NCBI GenBank assembly: GCA_012656075.1
Contig: JAAKBF010000374.1
Span: 372,001-436,000 of the forward strand
Direction: 5' to 3'
DNA from: Phytophthora hibernalis
Lineage: Eukaryota; Oomycota; Peronosporomycetes; Peronosporales; Peronosporaceae
Length of the DNA stretch: 64,000 nt
The notes under the pieces were generated by a model. It made no database searches, had not been told where the DNA came from, and worked only from the letters and a program-made list of their open reading frames with translations. Position numbers and translations under genes: made by a program. Each line of letters starts with the position of its first letter. Positions within the stretch are counted from its first letter, which is position 1. Below are positions 23,800 to 35,499 of the stretch, one piece after another.

Positions 23800-24112
23800 A
23801 GCGCCCGCTACAAGCGAGAAGGGAGAGCGATACAATAAGCACGCCTAATTATTCCATTTTGTATGTCAAGGTTGATTGTTTTGGTTTTGTGATGCAGGGA
23901 ACAAGACGATGAAACAAGAGAGCTTTACACGATCGACACCGACCAAAAAGACATTTCTTACGGGGCGGGTCGAGGCCCCGTCTTCTAACACCGAGAGCTT
24001 ACAATCCTGTTTCTGTTGCTGCTTGACGATTCCCCTGCTTGGTATTTAAACTACTACGATTCGTTGTCCAACTTCAGTTCAGCTACGACTTCGTGGTGCG
24101 AGGCATGGCGCA

Positions 24113-27100
24113 TCATGTCCCGCGTTTGAAAAAGCGCAGCACCACAGGCCGCTTGACGGCGCGTAATGTCGCCATCGACGAATGGAACGACGAGCCGCCA
24201 ATCTCCATAGGCCCGATCCAGGTCAGCACGTCTCCTACCGACACCTTGTGCAGCATGGGACCGCCCGAATCCATGTCCACCTTCGTCACCTTGGGTACAT
24301 CAGCGTCCGAGCTAAACACAAGTCCAAGGTTGGCATTCTCCCGCCAAATGAGTTCGTACTCACGGTCCTTCAGTGCTGGCCCGCGCGGCAGAAATTGATC
24401 CGTATCGTCTGGTCGTGCGCCAGAATTTGCAACAGACTGAGCACGGCGGAAGCGCAGTACTGCCGGCTTCGGTAGGCGCGACAGGTTCTCCAACGTCTGC
24501 TTGAACTTAGGCTGCGGCACAATGTTCATGTTGTTGGCCGCGAACAAGATATCACCAGGTGAAACGTGCTCGATGTTCTTGAGGTTGCTCGTGCCAGTCA
24601 CACGTGCCACCACAGGAAATCGCGTCGTCGGATGCACGCGTAACGTCAGACCTAGTGCCGTACCCTCGGGCCATACCACCTCGTACACGTCGTTGTCCTT
24701 CTCGATTTCTTTCTCCTTTGACCTGCTACCGGTACCCTCACTTGCCATTTGAGGCGCCGAACCATGCCGATGACCACTTCGCGACAGAGGTTTCAAAGGA
24801 GTCTCGTTATCAATAGGGTCGCTGGAAGACTTGGCCAGCGGGGACTTGCGCATAGCATGCTCCAAGTTGCGAATCTTGTTTTGTGTATCTACCGAGCGAT
24901 GATTCATGTCGTCCCGATGACCACCGCTGTGGTCGGGGCTGTTGGTAGATCGAGGGGACGGGTCCTTGCTGGTTAGCATAATGGGCGCGGCCGCGTGGTG
25001 GTGTCCGCTTCTAGATCCGTGTGGTGACACCCTTGATGCATTAGGTGGCGAAGCGGTTGTTTGTCTTGCCTCATGACCTGAACGTTTGGCTTCCTGCTGA
25101 TCGGTGTGGCCTCGGTATTTGCTTTGTGAAGCATCCTGCGCGGAGTGCTGCTGCGATACATGCGACTGATGTTGCGATTGTGACGGGTGGGGCTGCCTGT
25201 CCTGATGCTTCCTGTGGTCATTGTGCGGTTTGGCATTGGGAGTATTGATAGCGTTTTCCTTCGCGTGATTGCCGAGTGCTGCACTCATCTTCTTGAGCGG
25301 ATTAATGAAGCTTCGCGGTGTTGGGAGCGCTGGCTGCACGGCCTTCGGAGGTGACGCAACGGGAGCAGGAACAGGAGTCACAATTTGGCTCGGCGGAGAC
25401 GAGGGCGAAGAAGGAGAAGATGACGCAGTGGATGCAGTCGAAGATAGTGACGTCGATGAGGACGCCAATGACGAAGTTGAAGCCGTGAACGTTGAAGCCG
25501 AATGAATATCCGCAGGAGATAACGCTGCGATCGCGTCTTCGGAGAGCCCTTCTTGAACCGAATTACCAGCGGGCGCTTGGCTGTGCGCAGCTTGAGGAGC
25601 GACTCGTGGAACGTCAGGTCCGTGACATTGTCGTCGTTGATCCACTGGATTCGGTCTCCAGAGCTCACGAACGCTGCCACATTGTTAGGCGCACCCTTGA
25701 TCTTCACCTTGATGGATTTGGCACTGCCCAAATCCGCAACCATCATGTTACCAGCCGTGTTTGGACGAACCGTAAAACACAGCGGCTGCTTCTTTTCCCA
25801 AATGTGGTCGTATTCGTCATCCGTAGGGTCTGGCCGCGCAGACACCTTCTTGTTGCTCGGACAGAAGAAAAGCGACACGGGTTTCTGCACCTTCTGCAGG
25901 AACTTAATCGCCGTGTTGAAATTGCCGTCCGCGGTGTTGTAGCTGCCAATTTGCACCAGATAATGCCCCGGTTGCACGTCCTGTACCTGTGGCGAGCGGT
26001 TCTTTCCCGTAATCCGCGTGACCAGTGGGTACGGCACGTCCTTGCTCGCAATGAGACTAATCCCCAGCGGTCCGTCAATCCACTTAATCTCGTACTTGGC
26101 GTCCAGTTTCACCGCCGGTTGAGGCGGGAACTTTTCATTCTCAGCGGCCGTGAGTTCCTCAAACTTCAACGCGAGTTTCAGGCCAATCTCGCTCTTCACC
26201 TTGGGCTGCACAGGCTTGACGGCCATGGGGTCGGCCATGAGTCTGCGGAACACCAGTTTACAGGGTTTCTGCACCTCCTTCAAGTAGTTAATGGCCTGCA
26301 GGAACTCCATATCACGCGTCGCTCTGTCTCCAATACTCAGCAGTAAATCCCCCACTTCGACCAGATGAATGCCGAAAATCGCACTTTTCCCCGTGATCTT
26401 GGACACGGCAGGCATCATCCTGGACTGCGAGTGGCGCAGTCGCAGTCCCAGCAGTCCTCCCTCCCACACCAGCGTACACAGATTGCCCGTCGTGTTGTTC
26501 GAGACACTGGAAGCTCCACTCATGGACGCCAGCAGGTCCAGCGACGAGCGTCTTAAATGCACAAACTCCTCTTCCGGAGCGTGTTCATTGGGGTCCTGTC
26601 TGTCGTCCACGCCCACATCCTCCTCCACTTCCTCCACTTCCAAGTCGTCCAGGTCCAAATCCAAGTCTCCTTCGTCTGCTCTTGCTCTCTCACTGCCACT
26701 AGACAGCGTGTCGTCGTTCAGATCGTCCAGATCCATGTCCAGAGACTCCAAAATGTCCGCGAGCGAGTCGCGCCCGCCACTGACGCTGCCAGAGCCCACG
26801 GCCGCCTCGTCCTCGTCGTCCATCGTCTCCTCGCGCGCCTGTTTGGACAGCGAGCCGCGCTCCGGCACCACAGCCCCCGACGGGATCATGATGAGGTCGT
26901 CCAGCATGTCGAAGACGTTGTCGCCCAGGTCCGGCTCCACCTTGGCCAGCGACGCCGTGAGCGACTGGCGGTGGCTGCTGCTGAGGCTGTGGGGGCGTTG
27001 GAGGACGAGAGCTGCATGCTCATCTCCATCTGCAGTTGCATCTGCTGCTGGATCTTCTGGTGCAGGTCGAGCTGGTGCGCCAGCAGCTCCTCGTTGGTCA

Positions 27101-27122
27101 TGGCGTCCGGGGACGCGAACAT
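24113..27122 (-). CDS. Scaffold protein with five PDZ domains
   Basis: Starts at ATG 27122 and gives about 1,000 residues over three frames. A Gln/Met-rich N-terminus and an acidic Ser/Asp-rich region precede three PDZ domains (WEGGLLGLRLR, WIDGPLGISL, WEKKQPLCFTVR). A long low-complexity linker rich in Ser, Pro, His and Gln follows, then two more PDZ domains (WPEGTALGLTLRVHP, WRENANLGLVFSSDAD). Each domain keeps the carboxylate-loop GLxL-type start, a VxVGD-type turn and a closing KPxxLRF strand. PDZ domains bind C-terminal peptides, so a cytoplasmic or membrane-associated scaffold is likely. Frame changes: the G run at 26991-26995 and near 25540-25550, both single-base. No catalytic domain seen. 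Confidence 0.8.
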
Positions 27123-28014
27123 TCCGCCTTACTCGCTGGAAGGAAGGGGAAGACCGACTGACTGTGTATTTCGCACAGTCGACCGAGGTGAAGGTAGAGG
27201 TGACTTGGCGTTTGTATGAGCCCACACCTAATCGCGGGATGGAGACTGCTGATTGGACGAAATGAGGACGTCTATCCCGACTACGTTCGGAACACATTTA
27301 CGAACGGATACTGAAGACGAGTGTGCACACGTCGCAGAGCAATTATTGTTCAAGCAATAGACTGCCATACTTGACATGGTTGTTACTTTACAGTTTATGT
27401 AAGCTTGGTGGCGTATTGCTGACTTTAGTATGGAAGTTTGTCGGCGTTTGTAGGCGGAACGTTTGGAACGCAATTGTCGAGCGTTGGAGAGAGATCCGGC
27501 GTGTCGATTGCCGTGTCGACGTCCCAATGGCTCTGTTATCCGCACGCTCTTGACGGCAATCTCTGCATGAACTTTAATAAAGAGACCTACCCCAGCTGGT
27601 GGACGGGAAGGCGAGACGACAATCGCGAACTTGTGCTCGTGCCGCCCCGAAAAATCCATTGCCGCATTTCGGTGGCGGCGACGAGTTCGATTAAGTTTGG
27701 TGACTTTCAAGAGGTTAGTTTGGTAGGACGTTTACCTTACGGTATTCAACATGAGCGACTTGGGGATCCACTCCCGACTTGTGAGCATTGCAAGTCGACG
27801 ACGGGCTCAATTGAACGAGCTGTGCAAAGCAGCGATCGCTGCGTTCGATTGCGGGCAGACGAGCACAGCGATATGAACTTTTGGCGGGAAGGGATGCATT
27901 GAGATCGTGAGGAGCTTGAAAGTATCTTGTGACGGCGCAGATAATCGACAATAGGTTTCTGGATTAATTACCATTTCGAGACGGCACGAAGAGCTAACAA
28001 GGTCGACTTTGAGT
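27123..28014. other. Intergenic, uncertain ORFs
   Basis: About 890 bp. A 154-residue plus-strand ORF (27438-27902) and a 160-residue minus-strand ORF (27228-27710) overlap here. Neither has a recognisable domain, so neither is called. Confidence 0.4.
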
Positions 28015-29125
28015 TCATGCACGAAGGCGGTGGAAGCTGGTCAGAAACCACGCGTGTTCCTGTGGCAAAGGCAGAGAGAGCGAAATGGTTGGTGAACTTT
28101 GACTTCACGGAATTTCGGAGCTGAATTGTTACCAAGTGAGTCCGCGCTTCCAGAGCCACGCTGATGAGCACCACGTCGAACAGGAATCGCACTAGGAAGA
28201 GTGCGTGAGGTAGCAGCAGAACGAGAGACCAGACGTCAAGAACTGCGATCGCTACAAGGATGACAGTTAATCAGTTCGTCGAAATCCTGGAAATGGGTGA
28301 AGCTGTTGTTTACTTACCGGAGACATACACTGTCAGCAGTGTGTCCATTTTGAAATACGCTGCCAGTGCTAAGAAGCTATTGCTGAGCACTGCGATCACG
28401 AGGAGAGCGGGGCGAACGGATACCACTCGCGCGACATTTTCTTGCCCTCTTGGAGACTGGTAGGCGTCAACGTGGTACCAGGCATCTACGATAGGTGACC
28501 AAAGTTCAGAGGATCAAGACAATATCATCGAGAGTTCGTTTGTGGTACCCGTGTCGGCGGGACAGAGCAGCATGACTGTCAGAAGGAAATTAGCCACTGC
28601 GACGCCAGCAATCGTGAACTGAAAAAGCAAGACACACCGAAGAATGAGAACGAAACCTTCAATGGGACCGATGTGTGTGTGTACCTGTAGCTGACGAAGG
28701 CGAACTTGGCTAGACGGGTCGGTCTGCGGATTTGTCGTCACCAGAATCTAGCATTCACCGTTGGAAGTCAGAGGTTTTTTTTATGCCCCGGCATGATGTT
28801 GACGTACCCGTGCGAGTTTGTCATCGTCTTGTCCAGGATAGAACGGTGAATCGGAGTCGGTAATGGAAGGATTTCTCTCCACTGGCACGCCCAAGTGCGA
28901 ACGTCCGTCCATGGTCAGAAGCTGCACAGGCGCCGTTTGTCGCCTTTCACCGTCTTTCGAGCTGGAATTCCTGTCCTGGAAGAGCAATCGACGGCCACTC
29001 AAATCCGGTCTGCAATGGAAAACCATTGGACGCTCGGGGTGGTTTAAGCATTGAGCTTCTGTGTCGACAACGTGCGATGGTGGAGTAGCTTCGCTCAAGA
29101 GAACTTCATCTGCTTCTTCTATCAT
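28015..29125 (-). CDS. Unrecognised membrane protein, six exons, about 257 residues
   Basis: Splice sites join perfectly in phase: exons 29125-28808, 28747-28685, 28618-28549, 28485-28318, 28242-28133 and 28059-28015, stop TGA. The first 106 residues are hydrophilic and probably cytosolic (start MIEEADEVLLSEATPP). Hydrophobic helices follow: TIAGVAVANFLLTVMLL, PALLVIAVLSNSFLALAAY and a long VWSLVLLLPHALFLVRFLFD segment. The end is AWFLTSFHRLRA. That gives three or four membrane passes in the C-terminal half. I do not recognise the family. There are no indels, and the consistent exon phases argue for a real gene. It shares a short divergent promoter (177 bp) with CFAP100. Confidence 0.6.
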
Positions 29126-29302
29126 GATGCACTTGTCAAGCTAAAACAAGTTCAACGTGGCGGGCCATGGACCAGACAGACAGACAAACCGAGGCAGGCG
29201 TTTCGTTGTCAAGTTCGAGCAGTAAATAACCCGACGCCACCACTTCCTCCCAAGAGCGGAAACAAGCAAAGCAACGCCCAGTTTTTGGTTGTAGCTGCAG
29301 CA

Positions 29303-31139
29303 ATGCAGAGGAATCGGGGCATCTCCGGTATGTTTGTACTTGCGGTGCACTTAACCATCGGAGAGTTTTGTCTTGAACTAACATGACTTTTCCTTCTCGC
29401 AGAACACTCGTCGGCCGAGTCGAATCCGTTCACGCTTCCATCCGATGAGGAGGTCTTTCGTATGCGAGAAACGGAGATGCAGCGGAAGGAAGAGGTTTGT
29501 CAAGGTGATTGTGGAAATTTAGATGACCAGCGAGTACTAAACTCCTGCGCGTTCTACAGGAGAAAAGCAAAAACTCACGACTCAAGATCTACGATAAAAC
29601 CACTGCTTCGTCTAAGATCGGCAACATCCGCCGCTTTCGCTCTGATGATGCGGTGAGACCTTGACACTGCTGAACAAATCAAGTTTTCTGTCTGACTTAC
29701 GCGTACTTTGTGATCAGCCAACTGGTTTAGATAATTACTCGGCGTCTCAGTCGCGTCAAACGCGAGGTCTTGTTGCTGCAGCAACTGCTACCATTTCCAA
29801 TGACAGACTTCGAGAGAAGGAGAATATGGCCGACTTCATTGCCAAGAAGCGCGAAATGTTTCTCGTGCAGATGTCATTGGACACGAAACGTGAAGAGATT
29901 CGCAAACTAGAAGAGAAAGCTCAACTAAAGGAGGAGGCTCTGAAGAAGAGTGAGCTCATGCTCGAAGAAGACGCAGTGCGTTTTGATACGTTCTTGAAAG
30001 AGAACGACAAGAAAGCGCACGAAGCTATCAAACGCGCGGAGAAAGAGACGAAAGCCAAAGCTGATAAGGTACAGGAGATCAAGAAGCTGAACCAGCAAAT
30101 TCAACTGGTGCAGAGCGATATGTCCAAGTTGAGTGAACAGCTGCAAGACTGTCTCCAGTACAAGGCCTTCTTGGATGAACTCACTCCACAAGAGTATGAA
30201 ATCGAGCAGCGCGACAAGAAACGTGCTCGCCAAATGGCACGTTTGCAAAAGCGTAAGGACAAGATTCTGCGTGAATGGGAACAACAGAAGACCAAGGCTC
30301 TTGCCGAGATTGAGGAACGCGAGCGTGCCGAGAAGGAACGTCCGGACTCGAAGAGCGGCAAGAAGAAGTCGGACAAAGCCGTGAAAGTGAAAGAAATCAT
30401 TGTGCCGCCGATACCGAACCTGGACAGCATGCCCCTTACTAGCAGTGGTGAGGAGATCCCCATGTACTTCCAGAACCCTCAGCAGTTGCTGGATATCTTC
30501 ACTGCTCTAGAGGAAAGCAATCTTTTCCTCATTCAGAACAGTCAGGAGACCGAGCAAACACTAGAAGAGCTCAAGCAAAACTACCGAGAGACAAAGAAAA
30601 CGATGGACCGCAAGACTTTGGCACTCAAGACAAACGTCGACGGTTTGCAGCAACAGATCAGTACGGAAGAAGGCAAGGCCAGTCAATTGCGACTTCGATC
30701 ACATGGTGGCACGGGTGAAAATGCACAAGAGCGAATGCTGAAGGAGTTGCAGGATCGGGTACTGGAAGTGTACAAGCGTTGCGGCTTCGAGGCTGAAACC
30801 AACTCGTCAACGCTGTACATGCTCACTGATCTGGAGGCTCGACTGGAAGATCTACTGAGTGCAATTGAGCAGATGCCGGAGGACTATGTGGCTAAAGCTG
30901 AAAAGGAGAAGGAAAAAGAGCGTCGTGAACGAGTGCGACAGGAACGAATCGCACAGCAGCAGAAGATGTACGAAGAGCGCATGAAGAAGTCGATGGAGAG
31001 AAGTATGCAGGCGCCCAAGAAGCGAAAGGGACGGCAAGTGATGTGGCGATCACAACCAGCTCGACACATCAAGCATGCTGAGGACGACAACAAGGTCGAC
31101 CAAGGTGACGAGGCTGATCATCACCACTTTATCTGGTAG
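29303..31139 (+). CDS. CFAP100: Flagella-associated protein CFAP100 (CCDC37/MIA1-like)
   Basis: Four exons, all in phase: 29303-29327, 29403-29494, 29560-29652 and 29718-31139, about 543 residues. The centre is a DUF4200 coiled coil (FIAKKREMFLVQMSLDTKR, then long Lys/Glu heptads). A second coiled coil follows (NPQQLLDIFTALEESNLFLI, then ETEQTLEELKQ), and a Lys/Glu/Arg-rich tail. This layout matches CFAP100, known as MIA1 in Chlamydomonas. With CFAP73 it forms the modified inner-arm complex on outer doublets and regulates inner dynein f. It fits an oomycete with flagellated zoospores, where expression in sporangia would be expected. No indels. Start at 29303 chosen because the first exon splices in phase. 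Confidence 0.85.
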
Positions 31140-31817
31140 CGAGAGGAGCTAGTCATTGCCACTATAGGAATCGATTCTTCAATCATGATTTCACATTACC
31201 TGACTCAATCATGATTTCACGTTCCCTGAATTCACCGATCACAATATTTACAGAACTTCAAAGTACTATTTTTCTGGCGAGATGAAAAACATCAATATTT
31301 TAGGACCAAGGACGATAAAGAATGCCAAGCCACGGTACCATCCCTGAAGGAACTTTGCGCGAGCAAGTGCAGGTTCGTGCAGTTTGGAGATCCGGCACCG
31401 ATCTACCGGTTGGCCGACCGTAGGTTGTTAATAGCATTTGAAAAAAATAGTAAAGTTCAGCTGCCGAATTATTTATGGAAGCATACGGTAGCCTTTGGTA
31501 CTGTATGGGCAGGGCTCGGAAAATAAAAATATAAAACTGTACACAGAAAAAAATAATACGTAACTCGACGGCAATAATACATATTGTCGTTATTGTATCC
31601 ATTTTTATTTATCTTTTTGGCCTTTGAATGGCGTTGGCTCCCAATGAGAATGATAAAACTACGTAGTACTACCGGTAATGCATTACAAAGGATATTGGAA
31701 TCATTAAATATGGAAATGAGTCAGTTGGCATGACTATGGAAAGAAATCGTAGTGTACGCAAGGGTTGGAGGACCACAGTTTTTGTAGTAAAAGGCAAAAT
31801 TTAGCGGTTGTCAATGC
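31140..31817. other. Intergenic with 26-bp repeat
   Basis: TCAATCATGATTTCAC at 31179-31194 recurs at 31205-31220, just downstream of CFAP100. The remainder is AT-rich with no gene seen. Confidence 0.45.
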
Positions 31818-31914
31818 TGGCAGCAGCAAGTACTTTTTGCGCAGGACTCCGAGGGCAACCATTTTTTTAGCCAATCCCAAGAGGAGAGAATGACCCCTCC
31901 ATTGCTAACATAGT

Positions 31915-32301
31915 GTGTGTCTCCATACCTTGCAGCTTCTGCCACCCGCCGGGGAAACTGAACCAGACGTATGCCACGTCGAAGTGCGCGGCAAGCTGAA
32001 AGTCGTTGTCGACGCAAGGAGAGAAGCAGCGGCGCTTCGCTACCTGCTAGACGAAGAAAACAGCAGTGATGACGACCTGGACATTCATTACGCAGCATCG
32101 TACGAAGCTGTGCTTGGCTCCCGATACTTCGCGAGACCTTCGGCGTACCGACGCAGAGAGGACCACTGGAAACTATTACTCTACGACACGGAGCATTTGA
32201 ATGCTACTGAGATTATGGAGCATTTCAGAATGGAACGCGGGGCATTTTTCCGGCTTGTGAACCTTGTCAAGCAAGATCCAGTGCTTGTCACTAATCACTG
32301 A
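31915..32301 (+). pseudogene. Harbinger transposase N-terminal fragment
   Basis: The ORF ends in the typical HARBI1-type N-terminal region: acidic linker (DEENSSDDDLDIHY), then SRYFARPSAYRRREDHWKLL and MEHFRMERGAFFRLVNLVKQ. The catalytic DDE region is entirely absent; sequence switches at about 32285-32300 to the tail of the opposing ORF. Confidence 0.6.
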
Positions 32302-32694
32302 GGAAACTTCGCCCGTCAGGGTTTGCTTGGTCTCCCCATTTTGTCCTTCTCCGCCGCGGTAGCGGTTGTAGTTGTTGCTGTCGGTCATCCACTTGATTAG
32401 TACACTCAATGAGCTGACACTGTTGTTGGGGCGGTCGTTATGCCAGGGAATCCTCTTCTTAGATGCGTGGGAAGTCGTCACTTGCCGCCGGGCCCTCATG
32501 ATGGCGTTGTAGCAGCGCTTCCCGCAGACTTTCTTCAGGAAGGGATTTTCAGCACCGAACGCACCGAGCATGCTGATCAAACAAGCGTGATGAATACCTT
32601 GAGAACAGCTGCCATTGTCGCACGTCACCAAGGGCGAGTCTTCGCTGGTTTCCTTGTCTACTTGGCGACAAGATTTCCATTTGCACGACGCCAT
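32176..32694 (-). pseudogene. Cys-rich zinc-finger ORF of the Harbinger element, 3'-truncated
   Basis: Starts at ATG 32694 (MASCKWKSCRQ). A Cys/His cluster (VTCDNGSCSQGIHHACL, later KKVCGKRCYNA) suggests a small zinc-binding domain. The block with WHNDRPNNSVSSLSVLIKWM and NYNRYRGG resembles a DNA-binding region I associate with oomycete transposon second ORFs. The end is replaced by sequence antisense to the transposase fragment. Function inferred as transposon DNA binding. Confidence 0.45.
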
Positions 32695-33006
32695 GTCGGC
32701 AAACACGATCCCCGCCGAAAAATACGACTTGCTGCTGCCCGACTTGCACGACTTTTCGTTCCGTTAGCAGGATTTTTCTAGCCAATCACAAACCTTGAAA
32801 AAATCGAGCAGTATAAAAACGACTTGCTGCTGTCAACATATTGACAGCAGCAAGTGTTTTTCTTATTACGGGATCAATTTCATATTTTACGTAAACCTTG
32901 GTTTACCAATAATAAGTAATTCCAACAATATAATACTACGTAGTACTATAGCTACCGGCATTATATTATCAACTATTTTTCGAGCCCTGTGTATGGTGTA
33001 TGAATA

Positions 33007-33195
33007 GAAGTAGTATATACAACTAACGTTATAGTACTCTAAGACTATTTCTCGGTGTGAAGGTTCGGTTTTCAGTTGGCAATTTGTGCTTATGTGCTTA
33101 ACGAAGTAGTATAATATGTACAACTATAGTACTCTAAGACTATTTCTCGGTGAAGGTTCGGTTTTCAGTTGGCAATTTGTGCTTATGTGCTTAAC
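33007..33195. repeat. Tandem direct repeat, two copies of about 95 bp
   Basis: 33007-33102 and 33103-33195 share GTACTCTAAGACTATTTCTC and the following 50 bp almost exactly, with small length differences near their starts. Confidence 0.85.
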
Positions 33196-33259
33196 TTATG
33201 AGCAAATTGCTGGTCCGCTTTGGCAAGCAAAGTTTCAAATAGCAGGAAACTTCGTATTT

Positions 33260-33302
33260 AAAAAGCGGATCACTTACGAAGTTTGTAAATGATCCGCTTT
33301 TT
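33260..33302. repeat. Perfect 13-bp hairpin
   Basis: AAAAAGCGGATCA (33260-33272) pairs exactly with 33290-33302 around a 17-nt loop. It could be a transcript-end structure or a small foldback relic; no adjacent gene was identified. Confidence 0.6.
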
Positions 33303-34313
33303 GCAAAATCCCTGCATGGTGCATGTAAACTGTACACAACTACTTGCCTATCGCGAATGACGCGGAAACGGCGCTTAGTACACTCGTCGGTAGCTTTGCA
33401 CTCGCCAGCAAATATTCCAGAGTCGAAGACAGCATACTGACCCGTGCCGGTGCGCAATGCACCAGGGGGATCCCAGTTGCGTCAAATACGAAGTTAACAG
33501 CGCTGCGAATACGCGGCCCTGCTCAACAGTCTCGGTACCTTGCTCGTCGGTGACACTCAAAGACTGTGCTTGAGTAGCCTACTGCCATGTGCAGCGACAT
33601 CACATCGGTCTTGGTGCCTTCCAGTATATCTTGTTTGCACGACAACACTTCCGCAAGCGCATCCTGCTGGGCGAGGGTGGGTCAATATTGCTACGCCACG
33701 GCAACTGATCTCATAGCATATATGCTAACTATTGTTGTGCTCGCAGAGGCCTAGACGACCAAGGCCGCAGTAAACTGCACTTCGCTAGATCAAGCAAACG
33801 TGCCACACCCATAGAATTGCATGTGATTTTCAACAAACATGCACACGTGGTGTCTTTGTTTGAAGCAGCCGTATCAGCAAAGTCGCCGCTCATGCGGTGG
33901 CAATGGAAGATGCTCGAAGCAAGTTGAGAAGTACTGTCGGTTTGATGAGCAAAGCTCACAAAGTGCTTGCTTCCCAATGAGAACCAGTGAGTTTAAATTT
34001 ACTGTATGTAGTTTGGCATTCCACACGGAAATTTCAGGGCGCAACACGGCTTTGGTGAATTTATCGTGCAAAATTAACTATTACTTAGAAGTAAAATACA
34101 TGCATGACAATTTTGATACGGATTAATGATGCGTTGTGTATGGTTGGTTGTTTTGCAGCATTAGTCGTAAGCTTACATGGACTGCGTACTTCGAATTCGG
34201 ACATTCTGAAGGTTACGAGTCAACGGTTAACTTCAGAAGAAGAAAAATATCTACCCGAACATCGGTACACACAGCGAAGTTGTCGAAGAGGAACACCCCG
34301 TGTCTGATGAAGC

Positions 34314-34943
34314 TCAGTAGTCCCTAGTGACTGCGAAGACAACAGCCGTTGAGATCAAGACCCCACCCACGAACAACACGCCCACGACAAGTGCGGTGTC
34401 TGTCACCATCTGCAAAATGTCAACCCCTTCTTTCGGGTGCTTGACAATGAAAGCTTGTGCGGCCCTCACTTGTTCTCCAGATAATTGGGTCGGATTCTTG
34501 CCCACGAGAGAACTCAAACTGCGCAGGTCGGGATCCTTGTCTGCAAAACTCTTCACTTTTCTGATCTCGCCTTCTGTCATCGAGCGGCTCTTGATTGTAC
34601 TGAGATCCAGGGTTTTACCCGAAGCCGTCTTCACTTTGCTGAGATCGACCTTGTCTCCCGTGAAAGGCTTCATTTTCGTGAGATCAGCGTTCTTTCCCAA
34701 ATTGAGCTTGAGCTTGGATAAATTGGGTGTCTTGCTGAAAAGCGACTTGATTTTGGCGAAATTGAGCATTCTGTCTTCGTCTTCAGACGTACCAGTGTCC
34801 TTGGTTCCCTTGAGATAACGGTGCGCGCGGTCAATCGAGTTCGCGACGGGGTCGTTATCGTGGCGCTGAGCTCGAATATCACCATGGGCGGTGGCAAAGG
34901 CGTTGAGGCACAAGAGTAAGAGTGTGAAGTAACCCAGATGCAT
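34314..34943 (-). CDS. Secreted RxLR-like effector with 13-residue repeats and C-terminal membrane helix
   Basis: An intact 209-residue ORF. The signal peptide spans residues 1-19 (hydrophobic core YFTLLLLCLNAFA). RYLK at 42-45 stands in for RxLR and EDEDR at 54-58 for dEER. Residues about 71-122 hold four degenerate 13-residue repeats of the form (D/N)LxKxKxxxGKxx: NLSKLKLNLGK, DLTKMKPFTGD, DLSKVKTASGK, DLSTIKSRS. Near the C-terminus, TALVVGVLFVGGVLISTAVV is a strong transmembrane helix followed by FAVTRDY. The layout fits a Phytophthora effector that could anchor in a host or pathogen membrane. The RxLR and dEER motifs are non-canonical, so effector status is probable, not certain. Confidence 0.7.
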   Translation of the reverse strand: MHLGYFTLLLLCLNAFATAHGDIRAQRHDNDPVANSIDRAHRYLKGTKDTGTSEDEDRMLNFAKIKSLFSKTPNLSKLKLNLGKNADLTKMKPFTGDKVDLSKVKTASGKTLDLSTIKSRSMTEGEIRKVKSFADKDPDLRSLSSLVGKNPTQLSGEQVRAAQAFIVKHPKEGVDILQMVTDTALVVGVLFVGGVLISTAVVFAVTRDY

Positions 34944-35170
34944 TATGCTTGGCCAGGGACTGAGGTGCTTTGTTCACGCTCTTACTGTTTGAAGGGGATG
35001 GCAAAATAAACTAATGTTATGGTGTTGAGCAGATACTACATGTACAAGTGGCATGAGCGACGATCTGACTCCAAGAATGCTGGAAAATTGAGTGAGATGG
35101 GCTACGGCGTAGTACTAAGCTTACAGTACAGGTATTTTCTTAAAACAAAATACTATAAAAAGAATAAAGA

Positions 35171-35287
35171 AAACTGCTATTAATTCTCTTGCTAGAAATG
35201 AAATTTGATATCCATTTCAGCTTAATAATAGTATATGTTTTAAATATTAAAATATACTGAGCTGAAATGGTTATTAAAATAGCAGTT
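35171..35287. repeat. Imperfect 117-bp palindrome
   Basis: Nested inverted blocks: AACTGCTATT with AATAGCAGTT at the ends, CCATTTCAGCT (35212-35222) with AGCTGAAATGG (35260-35270), and a TTTTAAATATTAAAA centre. It looks like a small foldback MITE. Confidence 0.6.
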
Positions 35288-35499
35288 GTTGTCGACAATT
35301 ATGTAAAAGTCTACAGCAACTACAATGTATTACTTGCATTAAAGGTACGCCGTACACGAGGGTCTCCTCGTGCATTAGGCCTTGCGCCGCGTAAACGCCT
35401 TCGTAGCACCGTTACCGATATCACTGCGACCACATAATCAGCTTCACAATCGCACTGCAGTAACCGCATAATCTGCGACTTACCTGGTACAGTAGCCTT

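Larger units (their letters stand above)
31818..32856. mobile_element. PIF/Harbinger deletion derivative
   Basis: GCAGCAGCAAGT-type termini occur at 31818-31831 (plus), inverted at 32727-32739 and 32821-32835, and again in plus orientation at 32842-32856. Between them are a truncated transposase N-terminus on the plus strand and a truncated zinc-finger ORF on the minus strand, meeting tail to tail near 32290. The last two copies form a perfect 15-bp palindrome around CATA. The element is non-autonomous. Exact ends and a 3-bp target duplication are unresolved. Confidence 0.6.
32857..34313. other. Intergenic repeats and relic ORFs
   Basis: No supported gene. Holds the ~95-bp tandem repeat at 33007-33195, the hairpin at 33260-33302, and fragments on the minus strand (33190-33560, 33729-33977) that read as broken coding sequence without a recognisable family. 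Confidence 0.4.

Noticed and set aside
27228..27902. Opposing 154- and 160-residue ORFs
   Set aside because: They are antisense to each other and neither matches a family or shows splice-consistent structure.
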